A DNA stretch of 64,000 bases from Chondrus crispus (lineage: Eukaryota > Rhodophyta > Florideophyceae > Gigartinales > Gigartinaceae). The notes beneath the pieces were generated by a model, which worked only from the letters and a program-made list of their open reading frames with translations, was not told the DNA's origin and searched no databases. This document shows, piece after piece, positions 9,510-22,400 of the stretch (positions are counted from its first letter, which is position 1; every line of letters starts with the position of its first letter). The stretch is taken from assembly GCF_000350225.1 (NCBI RefSeq), contig NW_005179141.1, positions 62,001-126,000 of the forward strand. Direction: 5' to 3'. The translations under genes and the position numbers were made by a program.

Positions 9510-11539
9510 ATGTCGACAAGCGCCCCCGGGGACGTCCGTCCCAGGGCGAGTAGGAGCGGATCGGCAAGGGCGTGGAGGATCCCCCGAGGTCCTCGCACCC
9601 GAAGCCAGGCCAATACGGCCACGGATCCCGAAGGTCAAGAAATCCAGACGGGGATTGAAGGCGACAAGGATAACTATCCTACACGTTCGAGAAGATGGGC
9701 GAGGAAATTCGCCAAGAGATGACGAAAATCTCGAGGCTAAATTAGCCCTCGTCCGGAAGCAACTAGAGTTGCAAGCATCCGAGTTCCACGCCGTTTTAGG
9801 AGAGCTGTCGGCTCGAGTGGATCTCGTCGAGAAGGAGCGAGGTGAGGCGACCGACGGTCTGGAGCCGGAGGTCCTAGCTTCGTTGAAAATTTCGGTCAAG
9901 GACGCAAGGCGCGACGCGAATCAAGCTTTGGAGTCCTTAGGTAAATTTAGAAGTAGTATCGACGACAGGTTTGACCGCGCCGCTCATCGTCTCAAGGACC
10001 TTGAACAGGTCGCCGGGCAAGAGCCGCTCCCCACGGGTCGAGAAGTCGACCGTCGATCGAAGAAGGACAAGGCCGCTGTACAGCGGAGTTCCAAGTCGAA
10101 GACTTCGAAGAAGAATCTGCGACGCCGGAGCAAGAGTCACTGTAGTGACGAGCCGGAGGACCAAGACTCAAGGACTGAGTCGAATGGCCTTTCCGAAGAT
10201 GGTGACGACGGTTCGTCGAACCATGCCAGCGATTCCGAACATCGTTCAGAGGAAAGAAAAGGAATTTCGCAGGGCAAGAAAATTACCTCCAGACGGGGCG
10301 GATGGAGTCCTTGCGTTGGATTTTTTGGCGAAATTGGTTCAAGAGTTCGACATTCAAGAAATGAACGAGGGACAAGCGATCCGCTTGTTGCCCGAATTTC
10401 TAAGCGGCATCGCCCTGAGACAATACACTTCGGTGTCTCAGACGGCTGGGTCCCATCACGGAAAGGTATCCGTTTGGCCGGAGGCCGTACAGTGGTTGTT
10501 GAGGAGTTTCGCAACCGACGAGGCGATCCGTCGAGCCGCGCTCGCATTGCGAGAAGTTCAGCAAAGACCGTCTGAAGACGAGATGGAATTTTATATCCGT
10601 CTGACGGACGCGAGCAGTCGATGTGGAAACGTATATTCGATGGAAGAACAAATGACGATGTTTATTGAAGGAGTCGATTCGAGTATCAAGCCAATGGTAT
10701 CTCAATACCGACAAGACAATCGGGACGTTTCGTTTTTGAGACTAGTTAATTACGCGAAGGCGCATGGCTCGGCGAGCCGCGCTAAGGACAAAAAGACCAA
10801 GAAGGTCACGATTCAGACGCCGTCGACGTTCAGGGCGGGGAAGAAGACAAGGGCTCCTTTCCCTGATCGTAAACGTCAGGGCGCCGTCCACTTAGCCGAG
10901 TCAATCTCCGCGTCAGATGAACACGGTGCGCACGAAAGTAGCGAAAATCAGTATGAAGGAGCATTGGTAGCCGAAGGCAATTTTATTGAGCCATCGGAGG
11001 GCTACGGACACGAGGACTACGGGGCAAGCGAGTCGTCAACTCTACCGACGCCCACATACACGACGGAGTCGTTTTCAGAGCCCACGGATCCCGTGATGAT
11101 GTTCCGGGGGCGGGGCCACACGCCGGCGCCGCGCATTCCGATGGAGGACAAGGGCACAACGTTTCGAAGGCCAGGCTGGATGGAAAGGCCGCAACATCCA
11201 GGAAGGCCGCCGGCCCGTGGAGGACCTAGGCCGCAATATCCCGCCAAGAAGCACGGACTGGTGTGCTATCATTGTTACGAAAAGGGGCACGCTGCGCCAA
11301 CGTGTATTCTTTCCCTCCGGGAAATGCACCGAGTTTTGGAAAATTATGAGGCGTTGACTCCGATGGAGAGGTTAGGGATACCATCGACGAGTTACCTGAA
11401 GGTCAAGAATTGGTTTGATTTGCAGACGGCGAGCACGCCGAGTGCTTCTACGCCGAGGCCGAACCAACCCTTCAGAGGGCCCGCCGCGGGGCCCGCGCCG
11501 TCGGATGTGAGGAGGATCCCGCAGCGGCAGGAAAACTAG
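9510..11539 (+). pseudogene. gag region of element 1 (broken)
   Basis: Structural polyprotein region of a Ty3/gypsy element. It starts at an ATG (9510) and ends with an intact zinc knuckle of the form CX2CX4HX4C (CYHCYEKGHAAPTC) about 85 codons before the stop. The middle part has the helical capsid-type composition seen in the gag of elements B and D. It is broken by a small number of changes. The gag stop is followed by a stem-loop (GGCACAG / CTGTGCC arms, 11568-11591), and pol is in the -1 phase, as in B and D. Confidence 0.75.
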
Positions 11540-11586
11540 AGAGGGGAATCTCGTATGAGCCGCGAGAGGCACAGGGTCGACGTACT

Positions 11587-14500
11587 GTGCCCGGGGCTCA
11601 GCCCCGTTCCCCGTCTCTAAGGGAAAAATCAGACCCCGATGAGGAGGTTGTTGGGTTGGTGGATAGCCCAAAAGGGCCCGCCCAAGTCAAGAGAATTTTG
11701 AGCCGAGCCCGAGATCATCCGCTGGAAGAAGTTCGAAGGCCCTGGTACAGGGTTAAGCGAAGGGAGTGTCCCGAGAAGATTTTGGTTCTTGCGCGAAAAA
11801 ACTACAAAGTTTACGCGGACATTGGACCAACAGTCGGATTGATGAGCCGGGTGTTGTCTGTATTAGACACCGGCGCGGGACCAAACCTTGTGCGAAAATC
11901 GGAACTCCCGGCTGGAATGGAATCTCTAGTGTCCTACGGACCGACCCAAGACATTGGTGACGCAAACAATAGGCCACTCCGGACTCTCGGCACAATTAGA
12001 ATGCCTGTGAGGCTTGGAAAATTTGTGGCCGCAGCTGAGTTTATTGTATGCGAAAAACTAGCCGTCCCGCTAATTCTAGGCGCGGACTACTGTGACCGGT
12101 TTGTGGAAGCAATTTATCCAAGGAAGAAAACGGTTGAGTTGGCGGATTTCTCGGAGGTTCCGATAGTTAGACGTTTCTCGACGAGAAAAGGGAAGAAGAA
12201 TCTCGTCCCAGGAGAGTACGAGAATGATGGAAAGGTGGAGCGAATTTCCCCTAAGGTAAAAGTGGCACGAGCCATGACTATCGAGCCATGGACGCAACGC
12301 GTCGTGGAATGCACCTCGAAGAGGGCGGGCTTGGTTGTGGTTCAGCCGTACTCGTCGTTGTACGAAAGGCACGGGTTGACGTGCACGAATGGTGTCGTTC
12401 AGGTTGAGCCTGACAGGCCATTTCGTTTACTCGTTGCGAATTTTAGGACGTACCCTGTCAGGGTGCAAAAAGGCCAAGTGGTGGCAGAATTATTACCGCA
12501 CCCGAGAGCCGCGCTCGAGAGCAAAACCACCATTGGTGATGTTCTCGGAATTCAAGAAAGGAAGAAGGAAAATTTTCCTAATTCCACCAAGACGCCCACG
12601 GGCGAGACAAGATGCAAACCGTCGGATCAAGGCCGCGAGGACCAGCCAGAAGAACGGTCGGCAGGGCTCTTCCCGTCGGCATCTACGAATCCGCAACGCA
12701 GGATTGAGCCGCCACCGCCGGACGTGAAGGACCTCGACCTGAGCCACGTGCCGGACCGGCTGCGCTAGCGGTTCCGTCGGAGGTTGAAGAAGTATTCAAG
12801 GATGTGGGATGGGACGCTTGGTGAAATCAATACCACCCTCCATCGGATCGAGTTGATCCCCGAGACTCGTCCCATCGCACAAGCCCCGTATGGGGCCGGG
12901 CCTAAAGCCCGCGAAGTAGAAGATGCAGAAGTGCAGAAGATGTTAGAGGCAGGAGTGATAGAACCAGCCCAGTCAGAATGGGCGTCGCCCGTGTTGCTGG
13001 TGTCCAAGCCGGACGGGTCAATGCGTTTTTGCGTAGACTACCGCAGGCTGAACGCAGTGACGGTGAAGGACACGTACCCTTTGCCACGCATGGACGAGTG
13101 TCTGGACTCGCTTGGTGACACCAAGGTTTTCTCCGCGTTGGACGCGATTTCGGGATATTGGCAGATGCCTATCCCTGAGTGCAATCGCGGCAAGACCGCA
13201 TTTTCGTGTCACTCAGGTCTGTATCGTTTCTCAAGAATGCCCTTCAGGCTAACCAACGCGCCAGCGACGTTCCAGAGAGCAATGGATATCCTGCTCTCCC
13301 CGTTCGGTTGGAAATGCTGTTTGGTGTATCTGGACGACATAATAATTTTTAGCAAGTCGTGGGAGGAGCACATCGTGCACGTGGAGAAAATACTTTCCGT
13401 ATTGTAAAAGGCAGGTGTCAAGCTCAAGCTTCGCAAGTGCGAATTTTTCGTGGAAAAGATCAAGTACCTGGGCCACGTCGTCCGCCCAGGTACTCTAGAA
13501 GTCGATGTCGCGCGAACGGCCGCGTTGGAACAAGTGCGGTACCCGCGAACACAGACACAGCTTAGAATCTTCCTAGGACTTTGCAATGTCTAACGCAGGT
13601 TCGTTCCGCATTATGCGAAAATTGTGCAGCCTCTAAACCAACTACTGAAGAAAGGACAACCGGTCCAGTTGGAAGGATTCGACGAACCGTGCAAGAAAGC
13701 TTTTCATAAGCTCAAGGACGCCATCTTGGCACCGCAGGTGTTGGCGCTGCCGAAGAAGGACCTACCCTACTCGGTAGATACCGATGCAAGCGACTATCAA
13801 ATAGGCGCTGCACTATTTCAAACACAACCGGATGCGCAACGCAAACCCATCGGGTTCTTTTCAAGAACGTTAGCCGCAGCCGAGAGAAACTATTCTGTAT
13901 CAGAAAAAGAATGTCTAGCGGTAATTTGGGCCGTTCAGACTTTAAGACCATATCTATATGGCGAGCACTTCGTCGTGCATACCGACCATGCCTCATTGAG
14001 GTGGTTGATGAACGTAACCGACCCCAGCGGGAGATTAATCCGATGGAGGCTACGCCTCTCGGAATTTGATTTTGAAATCAAGTACAAAATGGGAAAGGCT
14101 AACAGCCAGGCGGACGCTTTGTCAAGGTTACGGACCGCAGGAGAAACCGTCGACGAAATCGAAGACGAAATCCCATGCTTTATGGCCGAACCGGCCGAGG
14201 GTACAGTGGAGGACGAGAAAGTTTTGACGGGATAGACGACATCCTCGCTCTTGAGGGGGGACCTCCCCTGATTGCCTCGATCAACTCCAAGCTGTCACTC
14301 CGGAGGAGCTCATTCGCGAGCAAGCCGTCGACCCCTTCTGCAACCGCATCAAGGAAGAAATGGACGCCGGAAAGGTGAGAACGTTCAGCATGGAGGCCGA
14401 GGAATTCGAAGGAACTCTATGCCCTACCGCGGCGGAGTTTGTACAAGTGGTGATACCACAATCGTTAAGGGACCGCGTCCTAGGGTTAAGCCATTACGCA

Positions 14501-15163
14501 AAATTGGCAGGCCAACCGGGAGGCAGGAAACTTTACAAGACTTTGAGAAGATATTTTTATTGGCCTACGATGGCCCTAGACTGCTATGCAGTCGCGAAGA
14601 ATTGCGCCGCATGTGCGCGGGAAAGGGTGAAGTTAAGAAAAACACGAAGGAAATGAAGCTGATCACGCCCAAAGCTCCGCTGGAGTTTGTCGCCATCGAC
14701 ATTCTCGGCGAGCTAATTACAACCAAACGAGGACATTGGTATATTCTCGTAATCAGCGATCGATACTCGAAACTTGTATGAATCGTACCGTTGAAGAAGA
14801 TATCAGCTGCGCACATCGCACAAGCCTTCGTTCACCATTGGGTATTCGTGTACGGACCGCCGGTCAAGCTTCTGTCCGACAATGGAACACAGTTCACGGC
14901 CCGGTTCTTTCAGAATGTCTGCCGAATTCTCGGCATACGCAATGTGTTCACGACTACGTACCACCCGCAAGCCAACGGCCAAGTTGAGAGATTTAACCGC
15001 ACGCTGACTTCCGCGTTGCGAAATTACGTTGGAGAGCATCCCAAGGACTGGGACCTATTTAGCGACGCTGTGACGTTCGCATACAACATACAAGTTCATC
15101 GAACTACGAACATTGCGCCCTTCGAGCTGGTGTTAGCTCGGGCGCCGAGAAGCATTGCGTTAA
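11587..15163 (+). pseudogene. pol region of element 1, 5' part (broken)
   Basis: Domains in order: aspartic protease (LDTGAG, about 11868), reverse transcriptase (FCVDYRRLN about 13030; YLDDIIIFS about 13328), RNase H (DTDAS about 13780), integrase zinc region (about 14500-14630) and integrase core (SDNGTQF about 14877; YHPQANGQVERF about 14960). This is the Ty3/gypsy order. It is broken by several changes and then separated from its C-terminal part by the 21.5-kb element A, which enters within the integrase region. Confidence 0.85.
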
Positions 15164-15758
15164 TATAGTATAACCCCCTCCCGTGGAACTAGATTTAGAT
15201 TAGATCACACATGTGTGCCCACGTGTATCATACGTGTACCACACGTGTACTGTCAGCCCCGATGGCCGACAGTACCGCGGCGCAGGACGACCGGCGCTGA
15301 CTACAGTAGCTCTACAGTACAGTCCGTACTGTACTGTAGTATGATAGACTAACTTGTACATTAAATACTAGGGCAGGCCGGCGGCGGAGGGGAAGGACAG
15401 GCACGAGCTTGTCCAGAACCTACGCCTTTGGTCAAGCTCGCCCCGCTTATTCTAGATCGGGCTGCCTACAATAGCCCGTATCTAGTTAGGAGCCGAGCGG
15501 GCAGGGGACGCGCGAGCACACGAGCGAGCCTAGATCCGCCTCCGCCCGTCAGCGCTGGTACGTAACCCAGCGCTGCCCCGGGGCGTCGAGGCGTAGATCG
15601 ACCCGCCGGTGCGCGCGTCCCCGTCCGAACCCGCTCTACCACCACGCTACCCGGGCCCGCTTGCCGGTTCCGTTAGCTGGGGTTGCTTCCCTTCTCCGAT
15701 CGGGGTCTCCGCAAGAACTGAGTATACACCCCCCTCCGTTGGGGGTGTTTATACTACA
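15164..15758 (+). repeat. Left LTR of element A
   Basis: It starts TATAGTATAACCCC (right copy TGTAGTATAACCCC) and ends GTTTATACTACA. U3 holds a cluster of ACACGTGT-like motifs and a hairpin with 12-bp arms (CTACAGTACAGT / ACTGTACTGTAG) around CCGT, shortly before an AT-rich TATA-like stretch. Confidence 0.92.
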
Positions 15759-17376
15759 GTGGTCTCGGGACCTAGAAGACCTCGAAGATCATTCCGAGAA
15801 GGTAGTCGCTTTCCTTCGCGTCCGTACGCGTTGAGAGGAGTGAGGAGTACGGAACCTCGATCCGCTCCGCACCGGCGGATATGCGGGCGGCCGCTATGCA
15901 AGTTCCATCAGCCCCGTTGGACGTCGGCGACGCAGGTCCTCGAGACCGGGAACCGTCGCCCCAGTCCTCCGAAGGACAAGTGGCGGCGATGTACGAACGC
16001 ATCGTGGACTACATCGAGGACGTCCGTACTTCCCTCCGAATCGACGTGATGGATGCCATGTACTCGCGCTGCATGGACGAGCTCCGCTACCCTCGGCGGA
16101 GCAACTAGGTGCATTCGAGCACCTGACCGCTGAGTCAGAGTCCACGCGGCAGCGTGCCCGTGACCTGGAACGGACCATGGCCGCAAGGCTACCCGGCGCC
16201 CCAACGAGGGGGCCCGGTGGTTCCGTACCTCCGACCGCTGCCGCCGCGAATGGACAACGCCCGACTGGTGCCGTCACCAGTCGTGGTGCAGGAGAACGAG
16301 GACCAACGATGGACGCGCAGGCCGCGTCCGAGTCCCAAGCCCGGCCACATGCCCCGGAAGCATGTGGCAGGCTGGACGGGTTCCGTAACGTACCGACCTG
16401 GGCCGTGGAGGAGCCGCTCGCGGATCCGGAGAACCTCTGTTCTCCGTCGATCCTCGCTGGGGCGGCTACCCGCCGGTGGACCTCACCGCGCAAACCAGTC
16501 CGGTAGACGTCCGTACGCTACACGAATTCGTAAGCGGACTAGCCCCTGCGAACCGGGCCGCAGTGGCTGAGACGGTCCAACTATTGCCCGGACAACAGAA
16601 GACAGACCTTCCAACGATCGGCCGTATCGCGACGGCGAGAGGCACAACGTGCCGCGCTCGGCGCGGTTTGCCGCTGCCGGATCCGAAACCGGCAGCGAGG
16701 GGGAATCGAACCCCGAGGTCGCATGCGACAGGTTCGCCTGCGGCATCCCTCCACATAGGAGAAGATGAGTGGCAGGCCGACCCTGTCCTCATTACGTGAG
16801 GCTACAAGCCCGTGCGAGGCCGACCTCCCACGCCAGCGTCATCAAGGTCGACCGGACGCTTCCCTACAGCGTACGCCCACACTCCAAGGGCGCCCGGTGG
16901 TACGGACCACCGGGTCGCGGAGCTCGACATCTCGCATCGAGATGGAGGAGGGGCTCCGCCTCGCGTGCCCCACCTCACCGATGAGGAGGCAGGCCCCACA
17001 AGAAGCCACCGAGAACCCCGTGGGTCCGGTGGCGACCACCATCCGCGAAGAACGCGAAGGCGCCCAGGCTTCCGTAAGCCCGGCGCGTGTTACCGAAAGT
17101 GAAGACACCCTGACCTCCGTAGGTCAGATGCAGCGGACCGACCGTGAAGGGCACCGAGGCTTCCGTAAGCCCCGGGTACAAGACGGAGCCTGAGGCGTGG
17201 GCCGATGCAACACGCCCCAAAAAGATCCTACCGAACGCAGTTTCGCCGAGAGGATCGCACATGCGCTACACCTCACCGACTTGACCGATCAAGTCGAGGA
17301 GGCAGGAGCTGGCCGACCTAGCTCCGCAGAGAGGACACCGTCGACAAGGGAGAGACCTCACCTCCGAAGTGAACGC
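15759..17376 (+). pseudogene. gag-pol remnant of element A (mostly deleted)
   Basis: It starts with a variant primer-binding site (TGGTCTCGGGACCTAGAA at 15760) and then pieces homologous to the gag of element B (for example DREPSPQSSEGQ versus DREPSPESPEGQ; TSLRIDV). It passes quickly to sequence matching the mid and extreme 3' end of B's pol (ALHLTDLTDQV). Most of the gag-pol seen in B, including all of the reverse transcriptase and integrase cores, is absent. Confidence 0.8.
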
Positions 17377-17392
17377 CACAGGAAGGTCAAAT
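17377..17392 (+). repeat. Left terminal inverted repeat of the CMC transposon
   Basis: CACAGGAAGGTCAAAT. It is preceded by GC at 17375-17376 and matches the reverse complement of 32404-32419 with one mismatch. Confidence 0.93.
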
Positions 17393-17517
17393 CAGCCTAT
17401 CGGAGGCAATAAAAAATCTGCGCAAATATTTCGGTCCGGGCCAGCAAAAAATGTGTCATAAATGTAGCAACGCTTGTTGATTTCATGTCGCGATTTTGCA
17501 CATTTTTTACCAATGAC

Positions 17518-17729
17518 GCCATTGGCTGAAAATCGGAATAGTTATGGCACAGCGTCTCTGCCTGGCCTGTGGCGGCAGATGACTGGCTGGCGCTGCACAC
17601 GGGTAAGTCTCGCAGTGCCAAACGCCATTGGTTGAAAAGCGGCATAGTTATGGCACAGCGGCTCTACCTGGGCTGCGGCGGTAGATGGCTGGCTGGCGCT
17701 GTACACGGGCAGGTCCTGCAGGGCCAAAC
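17518..17729 (+). repeat. Two tandem 106-bp subterminal units
   Basis: Unit 1 at 17518-17623 and unit 2 at 17624-17729 begin GCCATTGGCTGAAAA and GCCATTGGTTGAAAA. They share blocks such as ATAGTTATGGCACAGCG and GGCTGGCGCTG, with scattered substitutions. They lie about 140 bp from the CMC end, where transposase-binding repeats are usual in this superfamily. Confidence 0.85.
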
Positions 17730-18428
17730 ACTTTTACATTAATGCAATGATGAGACGGTGATCATCGCTGCATATGCGCAGCCACCGACGACCATGTTTT
17801 GCTGCTCCAGGGCAATGAAAATATGTCTCCATTCGCAGCTCCAATGCAGCACTAGACGTAATGCTCCGACCTACTCTCAGTCAATGAAATGTTAGTCCAG
17901 TACCTTTCTTGCAAAGGTGATGTCACCCCGCTGGTCCAGAAACGGTCCCATCCCGAAGGATGAAACTGATAGCGGTTCCAGCGGCGTTCACATCACATTT
18001 ATTTGTAGCAACCAAAGAGTATTGTTACGGCTACATACATTACATCTACCCCGTCCAAATACCGAAATACCGCAGCAGTGGTTCATTGCGCTTCCGTTAA
18101 ATACAATGATCAACGCCAAGAAACATAACAGGAGAGGTCAGTTACGGTCACAGTACGTCATGATGGTGGATTGGAATTCTGAGAGACCAAGGGGGGTGTA
18201 CTGATGGCTTACCTGATCCTGAGTTAGACGACGGGCGGGTTGACCTGCAGTGAGACAAGGAACGCTGTGAGGCTTGGTCAGAACAGTTCTTCGACAGTTT
18301 CAATGTGTTAGAGAATGTGCCAACTTACGTTACAGCTTTGTAGGTAATCGCAAAACGGCATTGTCTAGAGAAAGCGCTCACTTACCGAACGTCTGCAGCG
18401 CACTCGTGTCTCCGCATGCGATTTCAAC
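17730..18428. other. CMC left spacer
   Basis: No supportable gene or repeat. Short open frames here have no recognisable features. Confidence 0.4.
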
Positions 18429-18989
18429 CGAACACGCAGCTCGCAAAAAGCAAACTGTCAGCAACGAGGATGCGCGGTGGGTCATGACTGTGGCAGAAGT
18501 GGCGTCACTTACTATGGATGATATCTCAACCAAACACGCAACTCGCAGAAAGGAAACTGTTAGAAAATGGATGCGTGGTGGGTCAGAACTGTGGGAGAAG
18601 TGGCGTCACTTACTATGGATGATATCTCAACTAAACATGCAACTCGTAGAAAGCAAACTGTTAGAAAAATGGATGCGTGGTGGGTCATGACTGTGGCAGA
18701 AGTGGCTTCACTTACTATGGATGATATCTCAACCAAACACGCACCTCGTAGAAAGGAAGCTGTTAGAAAAATGGATGCGTGGTGGGTCAGAACTGTGGGA
18801 GAAGTGACGTCACTTACTGTGGATTATATCTCAACCAAACACGCAACTCGCAGAAAGAAAACTGTTAGAAAAATGGATGCGTGGTGGGTCAGGACTGTGG
18901 GAGAAGTGGCGTCTCTTACTGTGGATGATATCTCAAGCAAACACGCAACTTGCAGAAAGGAAACTGTCAGATAAACGGGATGCATGGTG
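18429..18989 (+). repeat. About 5.5 tandem copies of a 102-bp unit
   Basis: Successive units start at about 18481, 18582, 18684, 18786 and 18888, with spacings of 101, 102, 102, 102 and 102 bp, and a partial unit before them. The consensus includes GATATCTCAACCAAACACGC and GATGCGTGGTGGGTCA. Because 102 is 34 codons, the last four units stay open in one frame and encode a 34-residue repeat beginning MDAWWVRTVGEV. I favour a subterminal, non-coding repeat array of the transposon, but a repeat-bearing exon is possible. Confidence 0.88.
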
Positions 18990-19428
18990 GATCAAGACTG
19001 GGGACGAGGGGCGTGCAGAGAGTTGGATCTGGTCCTGGAACTATATTGCTGCATATATATATGCAGTGCTCATAAAAACCGGTAGCTAGATATTTCAAAC
19101 TGTTCATGAGCACGTGTCGTACTGAAATCTCAATTTGAAATTACCGAATTCGGTATGGCATGGCTGTCCTTAACGACAGCCATTCATTGAAGTTTTGCAT
19201 GCGGCATCACATCAAAATGCGAGTAGGAGCATATCCTTTTTACCGTTTCTATTCATTGAACCAAGCTTTAATATTAACGGCACAACCGTATGCATCGCCA
19301 AATGTAACAAAAGACCTTCTTTCGGCTGTAGAGCAGTAAGCTTGCTGAAATCTTGTTAAAGCCGAGGTCCATGCCAAACTTCACTGCAGCCCCACTTCCA
19401 GTCGCAAACCTGGTCGAAACCGTTGCAG
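18990..19428 (+). promoter_or_regulatory. Presumed promoter/leader of the CMC transposase
   Basis: The region between the tandem repeats and the first ATG of the transposase frame. It contains an 18-bp perfect palindrome CTGCATATATATATGCAG (19049-19066) with a TATA-like core. A role as promoter is inferred only from position. Confidence 0.35.
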
Positions 19429-22400
19429 ATGGGGCGCCAAAGCAAGGGTCGTTGGGTTCTTAAAAAACGCGGATCTTATGCAAAGCGTTCCGAAGATGTT
19501 GCATCACAAGGGACTACTTCGGATGGGCACGCACCATCTTCTTCTTAACCTCAGCTTGAAAGACATCGAAAAAGAGCAAGGCCATGTAGGCAACTGTCTA
19601 CAAAGCCAGCTAAACGTCCAGGAGATGGGTTCATATTACTAGACGGTCAGTCAGAATCCTACGCTTCCCTTTTGAAAGACTGGCTTTTAAGCGACCTCCA
19701 AGAATACCAAGGCGTCATGCATGACGGTGTGGAGGCACTTCCATCAAGTCCTCACCCCGAACGAAATGACACGATCCGTTGTGAAGAAGGCGAAGGAATT
19801 TATGGATTAGACATTGGATTGAGCGTTGAGCAGGACAATGCATTCGAAGCTGAGGAGTCTGAGGAGCTGATAGACAGCATGTTCGAAAGCGCTTCTGGTG
19901 GAATTCGATTGACCTGGACAAATATTGCATCACTGATAACAGCAACTGGGAGCACGCGTCTCAGCCAGACTACGTATCAGATACTTGCCAACTTTAGGAA
20001 CTGGAGACCGAATGAAAGGCAGCTCACTTTCAAACTGCCAAGTACATCTACTCTGAAGAGACGTGTTCGTCCATTTGCGAAATCCAACTTCTTCGTTCCT
20101 TGTCATGTAGAAATGTTTACTGTGGATTTGTCGAAGTCTGGGTCGAAGGCTGGCGTTGGAAAGTATACCCCACAGGACAGCGCTCCGACCATGATTGTAA
20201 GACCGAGCAACTGGGCGAAACTTGACTTTTCGACAGCAAAATTGCGGGAGATAGTGCAAGGAAGACGGCATGATATGGATCCGTCAATCGAGATACCGAG
20301 GTTCTCGGATATTGAGGACACTCCAATAATCAAGGATAGGGCTGGGAGTCTATCTGTTTATCGGATTCCAACCGAAGATGGTGTGACAGTGAAACTGCGA
20401 AAAGGGCTCCTTCTTAGCATTACGTTCGAAACAAGTGACGCGGTGAAAGGCAGATTGATGCAAGCCCAGTTTCCAGTAACGTCCTCAACGAACATGAGAT
20501 TTGATGCAGTTGTATCTTCCTTCTTTGTTTACGATGAGCCAAACTGGACAGAACCGCAGGCGGAGTCCAATTCAAAGCGTACCAAAAGGATGAAGATGAA
20601 GAGACCAGAATCTCGGGCATTCCTTCCCAGTGACATGGTCGTCGAACTTGCACTCCCAGGACAGATAGACGCCGAAGATTCGGAAGAACCAACGCAAACA
20701 CCCTTCCTTGTGTATAGGATGTGGAGAAGACAGAACTGTGATGACGACTACGCCACCAGCTTGGTTGTATCTTCTGAAAGAAATGTTTCGAATCTCACCG
20801 GAACGAATAGGGGCGTTTACAACCAGATGTTTGACAAAACCGTAGTGCAACAAGTATCTGCCGATGATAATCCAATGGACAAGGGTCATCGCGTCGATGC
20901 GGAAAGCAGTGGACGTTTGGAAGATGGAAGAAAGTACGTTGTGTATAGAATGTTTCTGTACTCTGATGGATTTACGCCGTACATTGGAAAGAAAGGAAGC
21001 ATGGGTGGTGTATACATGCTGCCAATAGGCATGGCTCCGGAGAACCGCAATGGAGCGGGAGCCATCAGACCTATCCGTCTAACTCCTCCAGGGGTATCTA
21101 CAAACGAGGTACTGGCGGCAGTTATTGATGATATCATTGAGGGGACAGAAAAGGGATTTGAGATGACCACTGCAAAAGGAGAGAAGGTTGTTCTTTTTCT
21201 CGATGTCGTCGGGTACGTCGGAGACTATCCTGCAGTGTCCCACACTTTGGACCTACTAGGGCACTGCTCCCATGTTCCATGTCACTTATGCAGCTATGGT
21301 AGGTACGACAAGTCTGGATTTCAAGGAAGCAAGTATTGTTACACAACCCGCATCCATTCCGACCATCCATCTTTCGCGAGAGATGAGAACCGGGCTACTG
21401 CATTGAGGAGATCCAAGTTATCCAGGGAAGAGTTGCAAGCCCACGGAATGGATGATGCAGATACGTTTGAGACAAGTTTGCAGGCACTTCATCAACTCTC
21501 TGAGAAACTGCGACAAGTTCGCGCTCGTGTGCCTCGTGTACTCGGCAGTAGCAAACCGGTTGTTCCTTCTGTTTTCGATTCGTATCGCTCATGCGTTGTG
21601 GCTCCCGATCATCTTTTCCTCGGGATTGGTCGCGACATCATGAATCTCTGTATAACACTGCTACCAAAAGATGTACGCAAAGATGCGGAGGCAATTGCCA
21701 AGATGGCTTTGAAGGATGGCTATCTCATATATCAGGAGAGCCTAATCAGCCATGACAAGCATGTGCTACATTCAATGACGATATCGTCTATGTACTGCCT
21801 GCTCTTAGTAGCACCACGGGCGATGAAGAGTGCTTGGTACGTGAACAAAATCACAGGCGAGAGAGAGAGCGGAAACTGTGCTACTATCTATGAAGCTCTC
21901 GACCTCCTCGACCTGTTTTCCTCTCTCGTGAGCAGAACGCAGTACTTTCCGGACTCAAGGATAGATGGTAAGAGGTCATTAGACACACACAATGAAGAAG
22001 GAGGAACCAAGAGACTTCTGGAGATTCGTAATATGGCACTTTGTTACCTATCTCGAGTAGATAAGCTGTGTCGCACAAACAGCTTTGCCTCCACTCATTT
22101 GGACAAACCAAACCTTCACAGACTGTTGGAGTTCTTCACACATACATTGCCACTGTTCGGTGGTGTAAGACATGTACAAGATTTGTTGTTTGAAAGCGCT
22201 CATCAGCCATTGAAGAGGGGGGTGGCTCAATCCAATATGAAAAACTCACAATTACAGGCTATGGAACATCGTCTTGGCAACGACTGGAAGACTCGTCTGG
22301 CAATTGAAACTGAAGGCATTGACACTAGTGAGAACGGCTGGAGCTTTGAGACAGCGAAGTCGTTTTTAAATCTCTTGGGCTACGACAGTTCTGGGCTTCA

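Noticed and set aside
9399-9530. Leader intron in element 1 (GTAACGG ... TTTTGTGTAG)
   Set aside because: The pyrimidine tract is suggestive, but no equivalent is seen in elements B or D, so the evidence is insufficient.
15609-16049. Open frames spanning LTR ends and leaders (also 36526-36774, 39521-40000 and 52134-52493)
   Set aside because: The same frame recurs wherever the LTR occurs. They reflect shared LTR sequence, not separate genes.
18429-18989. CRISPR-like regular repeats
   Set aside because: Units are contiguous with no unique spacers, and the genome is eukaryotic. This is a simple tandem repeat of a transposon.
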